From contig DLOU01000005.1 in the NCBI GenBank assembly GCA_002477275.1, forward strand, positions 12,841 through 27,995: DNA of 15,155 bases, given 5' to 3'. The notes beneath the pieces were generated by a model that saw only the letters and a list, made by a program, of their open reading frames with translations, had not been told where the DNA came from and did not search any database. Shown here one piece after another: positions 1 to 8,253 of this stretch; the stretch's first letter is position 1; each line of letters begins with the position of its first letter. The position numbers were made by a program, and so were the translations under genes. Origin of the DNA: Caryophanales bacterium UBA7476. GTDB lineage: Bacteria > Bacillota_I > Bacilli_A > RF39 > UBA660.

Positions 1-105
1 TAATACTACTATATTTGTTGTTTCTACAATATTTATATAGTTTATAATATCATCTATATTTCCATAAAATTCTTTTTCTAAATGACAATGTGTATCAATA
101 AACAT
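1..105 (-). CDS. tatD: TatD family metal-dependent hydrolase, N-terminal fragment
   Basis: Only the first 35 codons are present; the gene runs off the left edge. The protein begins MFIDTHCHL, the hallmark start of TatD-type hydrolases, in which the HxH pair binds one of the catalytic metals. Family members are 3'-5' exonucleases or deoxyribonucleases of the amidohydrolase superfamily, usually about 255 residues. The ATG at 103-105 is preceded by a G-rich Shine-Dalgarno (AGGGGGG) at 113-119, which fixes the start. It follows metG and a small membrane-protein gene, and a metG-tatD order is common in Firmicutes. The identity rests on the N-terminal motif and on synteny, because the rest of the catalytic residues lie outside the window. 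Confidence 0.85.
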   Translation of the reverse strand, partial: MFIDTHCHLEKEFYGNIDDIINYINIVETTNIVVL

Positions 106-126
106 AGAAAATCCCCCCTATTAATA

Positions 127-282
127 TTATTTAAAAATAACAAGTTTATACAAAAAAACTAAAAGTATATATAGACTATCCAAAATATTTCTCTCTAATA
201 AGAAAAGTACTAATAAAAATAAAACTAATAATAAGAATACTACTTTTTGATTAATAACAAATTTATCAATTATTTTAAACAT
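127..282 (-). CDS. small single-pass hydrophobic membrane protein (51 aa), unknown function
   Basis: I do not recognise this 51-residue product. It starts at the ATG at 280-282, with a strong Shine-Dalgarno (AAGGAG) six bases upstream, and stops at TAA 127-129. The sequence is MFKIIDKFVINQKVV, then a run of Leu, Val and Phe from about residue 15 to 29. Glu-Arg follows, then a second hydrophobic stretch around residues 37-50 ending in Lys. That gives one clear membrane span and a possible second. It lies between the metG terminator and tatD, 21 bases before the tatD start, so it could share a transcript with tatD. The good RBS and compact spacing support a real gene, but AT-rich DNA readily yields short hydrophobic frames. 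Confidence 0.5.
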   Translation of the reverse strand: MFKIIDKFVINQKVVFLLLVLFLLVLFLLERNILDSLYILLVFLYKLVIFK

Positions 283-335
283 AATATCTCCTTAAAATCT
301 TATTTTACATCAATACTACCAAACAAATATATCAC

Positions 336-373
336 AAAAAAAAGAAACTAAGACACAAAACTTCTCAGTTTCT
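336..373 (-). terminator. Rho-independent terminator of metG
   Basis: On the minus strand an 11-bp stem (AGAAACTGAGA pairing with TCTTAGTTTCT, with one G-T pair) encloses a 9-base loop and is followed by a T-run at 342-336. It starts 15 bases after the metG stop codon. Downstream genes would therefore need their own promoter or readthrough. Confidence 0.88.
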
Positions 374-388
374 TAAAAATTTTACAAA

Positions 389-1900
389 CTATTTTACATC
401 AATTCTCTTAAATAATATTTCAGGTTGATTTAATTCATATTTATTATTATTTACAAATGATAATCTTTCATCATTACTATTAATTTGTTTTAGAATATTT
501 TCACTCGTTGTTGGTAAATAAGGTTTTAATAAATTAGCACATACTCTAATAGATTCAATTAAATTATAAAGAACTGTTTGAAGTTGATCACTTAAACTTT
601 CATCCTTAGCAAGAATCCAAGGAGTAGTATCATCTATATATTTATTACTAGCTCTTAAAACATTGAATATTTCTTCTAATGCTGAACTTATTTCCAATTT
701 ATCCATTTTTTCTTCAACTATACTTTCAAGATTATCTATTGATTCAATAAAGTTTTTAGAAATTTCATCTTCAAATCCTTTGTTTTCAATCTTTCCATCA
801 AAATATTTATGTCCCATAGAAATAGTTCTTTGAACTAAATTACCTAATATATTAGCTAAATCTCCATTAATTCTAGAAATTAATGCTTCTTCAGAAAAAT
901 TACCATCACTTCCAAAAGGAACTTCTCTTAAAGCAAAATATCTAACTGCATCTACCCCATAAGACTCAATATACTCTCTAGGATCTTTATAATTACCTAA
1001 GGATTTTGATATCTTTCCACCATTTACAATTAACCATCCATGACCAAATACCTTTTTAGGAATATCAATATCTAAAGCCATTAATATAATTGGCCATATT
1101 ATAGTATGAAATCTAACAATTTCTTTTCCTACTATATGTAAATCTGCAGGCCAATACTTTTTAAAATTGGAATCATCTTCACTTAAATAACCAAGAGAAC
1201 TAATATAATTAGTTAATGCATCAAGCCATACATAAACAACATGCTTATCATCGAATGTAACAGGAATTCCCCAATCAAAGCTAGTTCTTGAAACACATAA
1301 ATCTTCAAGTCCTGGCTTAATAAAATTATTTAACATTTCATTCTTTCTTGAAATAGGTTCAATAAAATCAGGATGTTCTTCATAATATTTAACTAATCTA
1401 TCTTGATATTTAGATAATTTAAAAAAATATGCCTCTTCACTAACTTCATAAACATCTCTTCCACAGTCAGGACATTTTCCATCAACTAATTGACTTTCTG
1501 TCCAGAATGATTCACAAGGTGTACAATAAAGTCCTTTATATTCTCCTTTATAAATATCGCCTTGATCATATAACTTCTTAAATATTTTTTGTACACATTC
1601 AATATGATCCTCATCAGTAGTTCTAATAAAGTTATCATAACTAATATTTAAAGTTTTCCATAAATCTTGTGCATCAGCAACTATTTCATCTACATACTCT
1701 TTAGGTGTCTTTCCACACTCTTCTGCTTTCTTTTGTATTTTTTGACCATGCTCATCAGTACCAGTTTGAAAGAAAACATCAAAACCTTTCATTCTTTTAT
1801 ACCTAGCTATTGCATCTGAAACTATTGTACAATAGCAATGTCCTATGTGAAAATTAGCACTAGGATAATATATTGGTGTAGTTATATAATATTTTTCCAT
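389..1900 (-). CDS. metG: methionyl-tRNA synthetase (short form, no C-terminal tRNA-binding domain)
   Basis: Charges tRNA-Met with methionine in the cytoplasm. The 503-residue protein shows the class I signatures HIGH at 18-21 and KISKS (KMSKS variant) at 296-300. A Cys4 zinc knuckle is formed by C126, C129, C143 and C146. The helical anticodon-binding domain follows from about residue 350. It ends near residue 500, so the EMAP/Trbp111-like C-terminal domain of about 650-residue MetRS proteins is absent. The ATG at 1898-1900 is chosen because AGGAGGAGA lies 5-13 bases upstream. A longer frame opening at a TTG at 1918 would translate the Shine-Dalgarno itself. A T-box leader precedes the gene and a strong terminator follows it, so it is probably a single-gene unit induced by uncharged tRNA-Met. 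Confidence 0.97.
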   Translation of the reverse strand: MEKYYITTPIYYPSANFHIGHCYCTIVSDAIARYKRMKGFDVFFQTGTDEHGQKIQKKAEECGKTPKEYVDEIVADAQDLWKTLNISYDNFIRTTDEDHIECVQKIFKKLYDQGDIYKGEYKGLYCTPCESFWTESQLVDGKCPDCGRDVYEVSEEAYFFKLSKYQDRLVKYYEEHPDFIEPISRKNEMLNNFIKPGLEDLCVSRTSFDWGIPVTFDDKHVVYVWLDALTNYISSLGYLSEDDSNFKKYWPADLHIVGKEIVRFHTIIWPIILMALDIDIPKKVFGHGWLIVNGGKISKSLGNYKDPREYIESYGVDAVRYFALREVPFGSDGNFSEEALISRINGDLANILGNLVQRTISMGHKYFDGKIENKGFEDEISKNFIESIDNLESIVEEKMDKLEISSALEEIFNVLRASNKYIDDTTPWILAKDESLSDQLQTVLYNLIESIRVCANLLKPYLPTTSENILKQINSNDERLSFVNNNKYELNQPEILFKRIDVK

Positions 1901-1916
1901 AAAATCTCCTCCTAAC

Positions 1917-2139
1917 AAAAAAACTATTATAATGTAAGGACGAGAAACACCCGTGGTACCACCTTACTTTATAATAGTAATTATTATACACTCAAATAGT
2001 TAACGCCTATAAACGAATATACCTACATATCGATATACTAGCTCAGAAGCCATATTTTTAATCTTATGTTATTCTTTCCACCAACCAGAATATCTCTATA
2101 ATCATAACAATTAAAAACTCTTCATCACTGCCTGTAAAC
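1917..2139 (-). promoter_or_regulatory. T-box leader controlling metG, probable AUG (Met) specifier
   Basis: The leader carries the conserved T-box AAGGTGGTACCACGG at 1965-1951. Its UGGU can pair with an ACCA acceptor end, meaning discriminator base A, as expected for tRNA-Met. Upstream are Stem I features in order: GATGAAGAG near 2126-2118, an AGAGA bulge near 2098-2094, and the distal-loop consensus GGTTGGTGGAAAG near 2086-2074. A candidate specifier ATG lies at 2053-2051, just before CTTCTGAGC. The competing terminator is a long hairpin spanning 1978 to 1924, with arms ACTATTATAA and TTATAATAGT and inner arms GTAAGG and CCTTAC, followed by seven Ts at 1923-1917. Uncharged tRNA-Met should stabilise the antiterminator and switch metG on. 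The transcript start is estimated from the promoter. Confidence 0.93.
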
Positions 2140-2145
2140 GCCTAA

Positions 2146-2174
2146 AGTATAACATATTTTTTTTTATTGTTCAA
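2146..2174 (-). promoter_or_regulatory. sigma-A type promoter of the metG T-box transcript
   Basis: The minus strand reads TTGAAC at 2174-2169, a 17-base spacer that is mostly A, and TATACT at 2151-2146. Both hexamers are near consensus and the spacing is ideal. The -35 lies inside the last codons of spoVT, so the two genes are packed end to end. Confidence 0.75.
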
Positions 2175-2691
2175 TATGTTTTCCTAAAAAATCTGCAACA
2201 AACTTAACTATTTTTTCATCTTCATCACTTATTTCTAAATCATCACTTAAAACTACAACAGACCCACTTGCATCACCATTAGCAATTATTGGATAAACAA
2301 CAAAATTTGAATTATATTTCAATCCATCTATTAATTCTATGTTTTTATTATTACATTTAATATTCATTCTTTCATTAATAATTTGTACCAAATCAGAAGA
2401 TATTGTATTAGAAATATACTTTTTCTTTTCTTTTCCAGAATAAGCAATTACTTTATCCATATCAGTAATAAAAACATCCTTCTTAATTTCATTGTTTATA
2501 GCTTCAACTAATAATCCTGACATACTAATAAGTTCATCAAGAGATGAATACTTTTTTAAAGCAATTAATTCATTATCTACAAATATTTCCATGGACTCAC
2601 CATCATGAATGCGTAAACTCCTTCGAATCTCTTTAGGAATTACTATTCTACCTAAATCATCAATTCTTCTTACTACTCCGGTTGATTTCAT
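2164..2691 (-). CDS. spoVT: stage V sporulation transcription factor SpoVT (AbrB-like plus GAF)
   Basis: A DNA-binding regulator of late forespore gene expression in spore formers. The N-terminal 50 residues form an AbrB-type swapped-hairpin domain, beginning MKSTGVVRRIDDLGRIVIPK and including the RIVIPKEIRRSLRI core. The rest (about 60-175) fits the GAF-like regulatory domain of SpoVT. The 175 residues match the usual length of about 178. AAAGGAG sits 8 bases before the ATG. In Bacillus subtilis spoVT follows mfd and is transcribed by the forespore factor sigma-G. Here one unknown gene and a terminator separate it from mfd, so it needs its own promoter in the 2692-2817 gap. That gap is very AT-rich with several TATAAT-like strings, and I could not assign a sigma-G site with confidence. 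Confidence 0.96.
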   Translation of the reverse strand: MKSTGVVRRIDDLGRIVIPKEIRRSLRIHDGESMEIFVDNELIALKKYSSLDELISMSGLLVEAINNEIKKDVFITDMDKVIAYSGKEKKKYISNTISSDLVQIINERMNIKCNNKNIELIDGLKYNSNFVVYPIIANGDASGSVVVLSDDLEISDEDEKIVKFVADFLGKHIEQ

Positions 2692-2817
2692 AGTATTATC
2701 TCCTTTACCAATATTTTTTGCTATTTAAAAAATTTTATACATATAAATATTCAATAATATTATAATGTTAATTTCCAATAATTTCCTTGGTAAATATTTC
2801 CATATAGTAAACTTTTC

Positions 2818-2844
2818 AAAAAAAAAAGAACTAAATATAGTTCT
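2818..2844 (-). terminator. Rho-independent terminator after the unknown gene
   Basis: The minus strand has AGAACTA, a four-base loop and TAGTTCT, followed by about ten Ts (2827-2818). The stem begins inside the TAG stop codon at 2845-2843 of the preceding gene. The stem is AT-rich and so modest, but the U-tract is long. It closes the long operon before spoVT. Confidence 0.8.
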
Positions 2845-3490
2845 AATTAAATAATCTTGAATTTTTGATTGTAAATTGATATCTATCACTTTGTTCTTTA
2901 ATACCATTTATTAAAGTAGTATCTTTTACTAACAGTTTAAAATCAATACTATCAAGCAACTGCTTTTGATAAATACCTTTCGAAGAAAAAAATTTCAGTA
3001 ATTCTTTTTCAACTAACTCATATGTAGAATCTTTTTTTGAAAATAATTTATTAATTTTATCTATTAAAAACTTATTAACACATTCATCCAAAGTAGACTT
3101 AATAAACTTCTTTTCTTTTTTATTTAAGTCAGATAAATATTTTTTATTTATCTTAATACATTCCATTTTTTCATCAAAAGATACTTCATCTATTTTTTCT
3201 AATATATAATTATTTCTAATTATTTTTAATTCCTGTATACTTTTTAAAATATTCTTTCGATATGAATCTAATATTCTATTAATCAACTCAGTATCTAAGA
3301 CAACTTTTTCCTTTTTAGCAACTGCCAAAAATTTTGTTTTAATTTGATCCATTGAATCAAGTGGGGGTTTTTTTATAAGAGAACTAATATCATCATCTAC
3401 TAAAGAATTAGTATTATTTATAACAATTTCCTTAATTGCTTTTATATAATTATCATAGTGTTGTCTTTGTAATTGTTCTAATTCATTCAT
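2843..3490 (-). CDS. unrecognised cytoplasmic alpha-helical protein between mfd and spoVT
   Basis: I do not recognise this 215-residue protein. It has no signal peptide or membrane span, is rich in Lys, Glu, Asp, Ile and Leu, and looks largely helical. It begins MNELEQLQRQHYDNYIKA. A distinctive stretch, PPLDSMDQIKTKFLAVAKKE, lies at about residues 42-61. Two similar helical segments follow, each with an I-x-K/R pattern. The ATG at 3488-3490 has GGAG about 8 bases upstream; an in-frame ATG seven codons earlier lacks a comparable site. In Bacillus this position is spoVT directly, and in several clostridia a secreted PrsA/SurA-like foldase gene lies here. This protein has neither a lipobox nor a rotamase motif, so it is not PrsA. 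It has its own terminator and possibly its own promoter. Confidence 0.85.
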   Translation of the reverse strand: MNELEQLQRQHYDNYIKAIKEIVINNTNSLVDDDISSLIKKPPLDSMDQIKTKFLAVAKKEKVVLDTELINRILDSYRKNILKSIQELKIIRNNYILEKIDEVSFDEKMECIKINKKYLSDLNKKEKKFIKSTLDECVNKFLIDKINKLFSKKDSTYELVEKELLKFFSSKGIYQKQLLDSIDFKLLVKDTTLINGIKEQSDRYQFTIKNSRLFN

Positions 3491-3515
3491 ATCTATTCTC
3501 CTATCTAACATATAA

Positions 3516-3545
3516 AGAATAACTTAATTTATGATTTAAAGTCAA
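3516..3545 (-). promoter_or_regulatory. possible promoter for the unknown gene
   Basis: TTGACT at 3545-3540 overlaps the mfd stop codon. After an 18-base spacer comes TATTCT at 3521-3516, about 25 bases before the start codon. The -35 is strong and the -10 only 4 of 6. In DNA this AT-rich it could be chance. Confidence 0.4.
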
Positions 3546-6500
3546 GAATTATTTTCTATTATCATAAGGAATAAATCTACTAAATAAAAAACAGGATGTT
3601 TATCTAGTTTTATTGTATCTAATATAATAAGTAAGTTTTCTCCTCTTTTTTGAAATCTAAACATCTTAGAAATTGAAAAAGAGTTTACAAAAAGATCATC
3701 AATACTTATATAATTCAATATAGTTTTATCAAATAATATTTCAATAGAATTTCGAGTTTGTCTAATATTTTTTAGATTTAATTGTTTAGATAATTTTTCA
3801 AACCATTCCTCATACATATAAACAATCATATCTTCATCTAATAATCCAAATCTATCCTCTAATTCATCTTTTACTTGATTATATTTTTCCTTAGAATCAA
3901 TAGTATTAATCATTCTATGTATTTCAATCTTTAAATCTTGATCTTGAACATATGAGTCCTTTATATGAGTTGAAACATTTAAATATGGCTTACTATCTAT
4001 TTCTTCATCTTCTAATACTTCTTCTCCCTTTCTTCTTGCCACTTCATTATTAAGTAATTTTAAATATAAATCAATACCTACTGTATCTATAAAGCCAGCT
4101 TGTTCACTACCTAAAATATCTCCTGCACCTCTAATTGATAAATCACGAGTAGCAATTGAAAAACCACTACCAAGCTCAGTAAATTCTTTTATAACATTTA
4201 ATCTTTTTACGGCCGTTTCAGTTAACACTTTAGATGGCGAGTACATCAAATATGCATAAGCAAATTTATTACTTCTACCAACCCTACCTCTTATCTGATA
4301 TAACTGACTTAATCCAAATCTATCAGAATCCAGTATTATTAAAGTATTAACATTTGGTATATCAATACCAGTTTCAATAATTGTTGTACATACTAATACA
4401 TCGAATTCATGATTAATAAAACTAAGCATTTTATCTTCAAGTTCATTTTTACTCATTTGTCCATGTGCAAAACCAATAGATGCATCAGGAACTAACCTTC
4501 CAATTTTGAGAGTTTTAAGGTCAATATCTTCAACCTTATTGTAAAGAATAAAAACTTGCCCTCCTCTAGATAACTCCTTATATATTGCATCTTTAATTAT
4601 TTGATCATTTTCTTCAATAACATACGTCTGAACAGGATACCTATCACTAGGAGGAGTTTCAATTAATGACAAACTTCTAATACCAGTCATAGACATTTGT
4701 AATGTTCTAGGAATAGGTGTTGCTGTTAAAGTTAATACATCTATATTAGTTTTATATTGTTTAATCTTTTCTTTATGCTTTACTCCAAATCTTTGCTCTT
4801 CATCAATTATTAATAATCCTAAATCTAAAGGTTTTATATCATCACTTAAAAGTCTATGAGTACCTATCACCATATCAATAGTACCATTCTTCAATCCTTC
4901 TATAATTCTTTTTTTCTCAGAAATAGGAGTAAATCTATTTAGTAATGCAATAGATACAGGATAATTTTTAAATCTCTCTTTAGCACTAGAATAGTGCTGA
5001 TTAGAAAGAATTGTAGTAGGACATAATAATAATACTTGCTTTGAATCATTTATAGCTTTAAAAGCCGCAACAAAAGCAACTTCAGTCTTACCAAATCCAA
5101 CATCACCACATAATAATCTATCCATAGGTTGTTTAGATTCCATATCTCCCTTTATTTGATCTATCGCCTTTTTTTGATCAACAGTTAATTCATATGGAAA
5201 ATCTTTTTCAAAATCTTTTTGAAGTTCATTATCTATTGAGAATGAAAAACCAATTCTACTTTCACGTTCAGAATAAAGTTTAATAAGTTCATCAGCCATA
5301 TCACAAATTTTTTTACTTACTCTATTTTTTGTCTTTTGCCATTCAGTTCCACCTAATTTATTAACTTTTGGAACAATACCTTCTTTTCCAGAAAATTTAT
5401 TTAAATTATCAATCTTTTCTACTGGTATAAATACTTTATCCTTCCCTTGGTATAAAACCTCAATATAATCCTTTTCTATACCATCAAAAGTAATTTTTTT
5501 AATACCATTATATATACCAATACCATGAATATTATGAACTACATAATCACCAATTACTAATTTATTAATATCATTTATTTTAGAAGCATATTTAAAATTA
5601 GTCTTATACTTCTTCTTATTAACTTTCTCTTTAAATAATTCTTTTTGTGTTATAAATACATAATTTTGATATGAAAAACCTTCATTCATATCAAAATTAA
5701 CTAAATTAATAGAACCTTCTTTAATATCATCAATCGATTTCTCAACATAATTAAACTGAATCTTTTTTTTAAAATTGTTTAATGCTCTTTCTTTTAATGC
5801 AATTACAACAGTTTTTGAATTTTTAATAGAATTTGAAATAAATAAATTAATTAAATCAATATTTTCATTAAAAGAATCAATACTTTTTACATTATAATTA
5901 ATACATTTAATCTTATCATTACGAGATAAATTATCTATATCAGAATAATATATACTATTAGTAAAATTAATATTGTAAAAGTCATTCATATAATTATTTT
6001 TAAATTCTATATCTTTAGACTTATTATAATATAAAGCTTCTTCTAAGATTTTCTTATATCCAATTTCTAATTGATTATAATTACAATAAACACCTATAAA
6101 ATCATCCAAATAATCTGTTATACTTGAAATACTATTTGAGTATAATGGCAAATATTTCTGTTTTCCATATTTTTCTTCTTCACACTCATTATCAATTAAG
6201 AATTCAGTAAAAGGATAAATTCTAATACTTTCTATATTTTTAATTGATTTTTGAGTGTAAGGATCAAATAATCTAATTGATTCAATTTCATCATCAAAAA
6301 ACTCAATCCTACATGGATATTCTTCACCTAATGCAAAAAAATCTATTACAAAGCCTCTTAATCCTGCTTCACCCGTCTTAGTAACTAATGTTTCTGATTT
6401 ATAACCTGAATTGATTAATCTCTTAAATAATTCAGAAGGCTCAATAATCATACCAACGTTTATATCAATAATACTAGATATATATTTTTCTTTAGTAGGT

Positions 6501-6844
6501 AAAAATCTTAAAAATCCCATTAAATTAGTAATAACAATATTTTTTTCATTAATAGAGCATTGCTTTAAAGTCTCCATTCGATTAATAAGCAAATCTGGAC
6601 TTATTGCAATCGCTTCACTTGTTAAAAAATCATCCATAGGAAAAAGAAATGTAGACTCATTATAATTAACTAATGAAGAATAAATCCTATTAGCTTCATA
6701 TAAAGAATTAGTTACAACTAAAATACTTTTATTCTCTTTATTTAATAAACTATTCAAAAAAACACAAAAAGACTCGTTATTAAAACCAGTCACCTTTATA
6801 TTATCTGTTTCTTCTATCTTTATTAAATCTGTTAAAACATTCAT
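3542..6844 (-). CDS. mfd: transcription-repair coupling factor Mfd
   Basis: An ATP-driven DNA translocase that removes RNA polymerase stalled at lesions and recruits UvrA. Visible parts in order are as follows. A UvrB-like N-terminal module covers about residues 1-210, with LRGFVIDFF and RIEFFDDEIESIRLFDPYTQ. The RNA-polymerase-interacting CarD/TRCF domain covers 428-500 (GDYVVHNIHGIGIY). The RecG-like motor follows, with Walker A GDVGFGKT at 580-587, DEEQ at 681-684, TATP at 707-710, and the later TTIIETGIDIPN and QIRGRVGRS motifs. A C-terminal TRCF domain ends the protein. At 1100 residues it is somewhat shorter than the usual 1150-1180, and the stretch between about 210 and 420 is poorly conserved and Asn/Ile-rich. 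AAAGGTG precedes the ATG. It follows pth by 10 bases, as in Bacillus and Clostridium. Confidence 0.98.
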   Translation of the reverse strand: MNVLTDLIKIEETDNIKVTGFNNESFCVFLNSLLNKENKSILVVTNSLYEANRIYSSLVNYNESTFLFPMDDFLTSEAIAISPDLLINRMETLKQCSINEKNIVITNLMGFLRFLPTKEKYISSIIDINVGMIIEPSELFKRLINSGYKSETLVTKTGEAGLRGFVIDFFALGEEYPCRIEFFDDEIESIRLFDPYTQKSIKNIESIRIYPFTEFLIDNECEEEKYGKQKYLPLYSNSISSITDYLDDFIGVYCNYNQLEIGYKKILEEALYYNKSKDIEFKNNYMNDFYNINFTNSIYYSDIDNLSRNDKIKCINYNVKSIDSFNENIDLINLFISNSIKNSKTVVIALKERALNNFKKKIQFNYVEKSIDDIKEGSINLVNFDMNEGFSYQNYVFITQKELFKEKVNKKKYKTNFKYASKINDINKLVIGDYVVHNIHGIGIYNGIKKITFDGIEKDYIEVLYQGKDKVFIPVEKIDNLNKFSGKEGIVPKVNKLGGTEWQKTKNRVSKKICDMADELIKLYSERESRIGFSFSIDNELQKDFEKDFPYELTVDQKKAIDQIKGDMESKQPMDRLLCGDVGFGKTEVAFVAAFKAINDSKQVLLLCPTTILSNQHYSSAKERFKNYPVSIALLNRFTPISEKKRIIEGLKNGTIDMVIGTHRLLSDDIKPLDLGLLIIDEEQRFGVKHKEKIKQYKTNIDVLTLTATPIPRTLQMSMTGIRSLSLIETPPSDRYPVQTYVIEENDQIIKDAIYKELSRGGQVFILYNKVEDIDLKTLKIGRLVPDASIGFAHGQMSKNELEDKMLSFINHEFDVLVCTTIIETGIDIPNVNTLIILDSDRFGLSQLYQIRGRVGRSNKFAYAYLMYSPSKVLTETAVKRLNVIKEFTELGSGFSIATRDLSIRGAGDILGSEQAGFIDTVGIDLYLKLLNNEVARRKGEEVLEDEEIDSKPYLNVSTHIKDSYVQDQDLKIEIHRMINTIDSKEKYNQVKDELEDRFGLLDEDMIVYMYEEWFEKLSKQLNLKNIRQTRNSIEILFDKTILNYISIDDLFVNSFSISKMFRFQKRGENLLIILDTIKLDKHPVFYLVDLFLMIIENNS

Positions 6845-6854
6845 ATTATCACCT

Positions 6855-7409
6855 TTATTTATGATTATATTTATTCATCAAAACAGAAAAATCTAATTTA
6901 ATAAAATCATCTATAATATTATTTACTACTTTACTAATCTCAGATATTTTTAATAAATCATCAGAACCAACTTTACCTAAAACATAATCTTTGGTATCAA
7001 TATTTTTATTATTAGATATACCAATCTTTAATCTTTTATACTCCTGAGTTCCTAAGCATTTTTCAATATTCTTCAAACCATTATGTCCAGCACTTCTTCC
7101 AGATTGTCTTAGCCTATACATTCCAACATCTAAATCTAAATCATCGTGAATTATTAAAATATCTGAAATATCTATTTTAAAGAAATCTACATACTTTTTT
7201 ATTACTTCACCAGATAAATTAATATACATTTGTGGTTTTAAAAATATTACTTTTTCATCAGATATATTTGTTTGATAATATAATCCATTAAATTTATTTT
7301 TGAAAGAAACATCTTTTCCTAAATAAGAATCTACCATATAAAACCCAATATTATGTCTAGTATTATTATATTCTTGACCTGGATTACCAAGTCCTACTAT
7401 TAACTTCAT
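6855..7409 (-). CDS. pth: peptidyl-tRNA hydrolase
   Basis: Releases tRNA from peptidyl-tRNAs that drop off the ribosome. The 184 residues match the family length. The N-terminus MKLIVGLGNPG carries the substrate-binding Asn9, and TRHNIGF carries the catalytic His19. HDDLD at 88-92 supplies the acidic partner of that histidine. GHNGLK with Asn110 is the conserved tRNA/peptide-binding loop, and Asn64 is also in place. AGGAGG lies 6-7 bases before the ATG. It sits 10 bases downstream of rsmI and 10 bases upstream of mfd, within one transcription unit. The pth-mfd pair is classical for Firmicutes, but the short fin/yabK gene that separates them in Bacillus is absent. Confidence 0.98.
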   Translation of the reverse strand: MKLIVGLGNPGQEYNNTRHNIGFYMVDSYLGKDVSFKNKFNGLYYQTNISDEKVIFLKPQMYINLSGEVIKKYVDFFKIDISDILIIHDDLDLDVGMYRLRQSGRSAGHNGLKNIEKCLGTQEYKRLKIGISNNKNIDTKDYVLGKVGSDDLLKISEISKVVNNIIDDFIKLDFSVLMNKYNHK

Positions 7410-7419
7410 AATACTCCTC

Positions 7420-8253
7420 CTACTTGTTTACCTCATTATAAATCACTGATTTGGATACTCCTCTTTCCTTTGCCACATTTTTTATTGCATCCATTTTGCT
7501 CATACCATCTTGAATATACATATTAACATGTTCCTCTATACTAATATTACTAAAATCATTAACTTCATGATTACCATCAACAACGACAACAAATTCACCT
7601 TTTATAGTAGATAAATTCCTCATACATTCAGATATTGAACCTCTTATAATTTCTTCATGTAATTTAGTTAATTCTCTACAAATTGCTATTTGTCTATCTC
7701 CAAAATAATCATAAAATAACTGTAGCATATCGTTTATATCATGAACAGATACATAAAAAATTATTGTTTCAGTTTTATTTTTTAATAAATTAAGTTCTTT
7801 TTTTACTTTTGATTTTTTATCACTTAAAAATCCATAAAATATAAAAGGAGCAGGATTAATACCAGCTACTGATAAAGCCGGAACAAAAGCAGTTGCTCCA
7901 GGAAGTGCAACAACATTATATCCAGCTTCTATAACATATTTTGAAACTACATAACCAGGATCACTTATAACAGGACTACCTGCATCACTTACAAAACCAA
8001 TATTTTTACCTGAACTTAAGGCACTTAATACCTGATTTTTAACTTTTTCTTGAGAATATTCATCACATCTAATAAGTGTTTTTTTTATGTCATATTTATT
8101 TAATAAAAAACCAGTTACTCTAGTATCTTCACACAAAACAAAATCAACACTCTTCAAAGTATTAAGTGATCTAATTGTTATATCTTCCAAATTTCCTATA
8201 GGAGTCGGTATAAAATATAAAGTAGCTGTATTATCATAACTTTTTTGAATCAT
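7420..8253 (-). CDS. rsmI: 16S rRNA (cytidine1402-2'-O)-methyltransferase RsmI
   Basis: Methylates the ribose of C1402 in the ribosomal P site using S-adenosylmethionine. The 277-residue protein belongs to the tetrapyrrole-methylase fold. It shows the family signatures PTPIGNLEDIT at 16-26, CEDTR at 41-45, SDAGSP at 89-94 and ALPGATA at 116-122. The C-terminal 50 residues form the small helical extension typical of RsmI (DGMSKMDAIKNVAKERGVSK). The ATG shares its A with the stop of trmN6 (TAATG), so the two are translationally coupled. In Bacillus the same pair is yabB-yabC, with yazA between them; that small endonuclease gene is missing here. Confidence 0.97.
   Translation of the reverse strand: MIQKSYDNTATLYFIPTPIGNLEDITIRSLNTLKSVDFVLCEDTRVTGFLLNKYDIKKTLIRCDEYSQEKVKNQVLSALSSGKNIGFVSDAGSPVISDPGYVVSKYVIEAGYNVVALPGATAFVPALSVAGINPAPFIFYGFLSDKKSKVKKELNLLKNKTETIIFYVSVHDINDMLQLFYDYFGDRQIAICRELTKLHEEIIRGSISECMRNLSTIKGEFVVVVDGNHEVNDFSNISIEEHVNMYIQDGMSKMDAIKNVAKERGVSKSVIYNEVNK

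Noticed and set aside
2725..2907. Minus-strand frame of 60 codons spanning the spoVT upstream gap
   Set aside because: It overlaps the end of the unknown gene in another frame and crosses its terminator. The composition is what AT-rich noise gives.
6411..6665. Plus-strand frame of 84 codons
   Set aside because: It lies wholly inside mfd, on the opposite strand, with no RBS or recognisable protein features. It is a shadow of the UvrB-like region.
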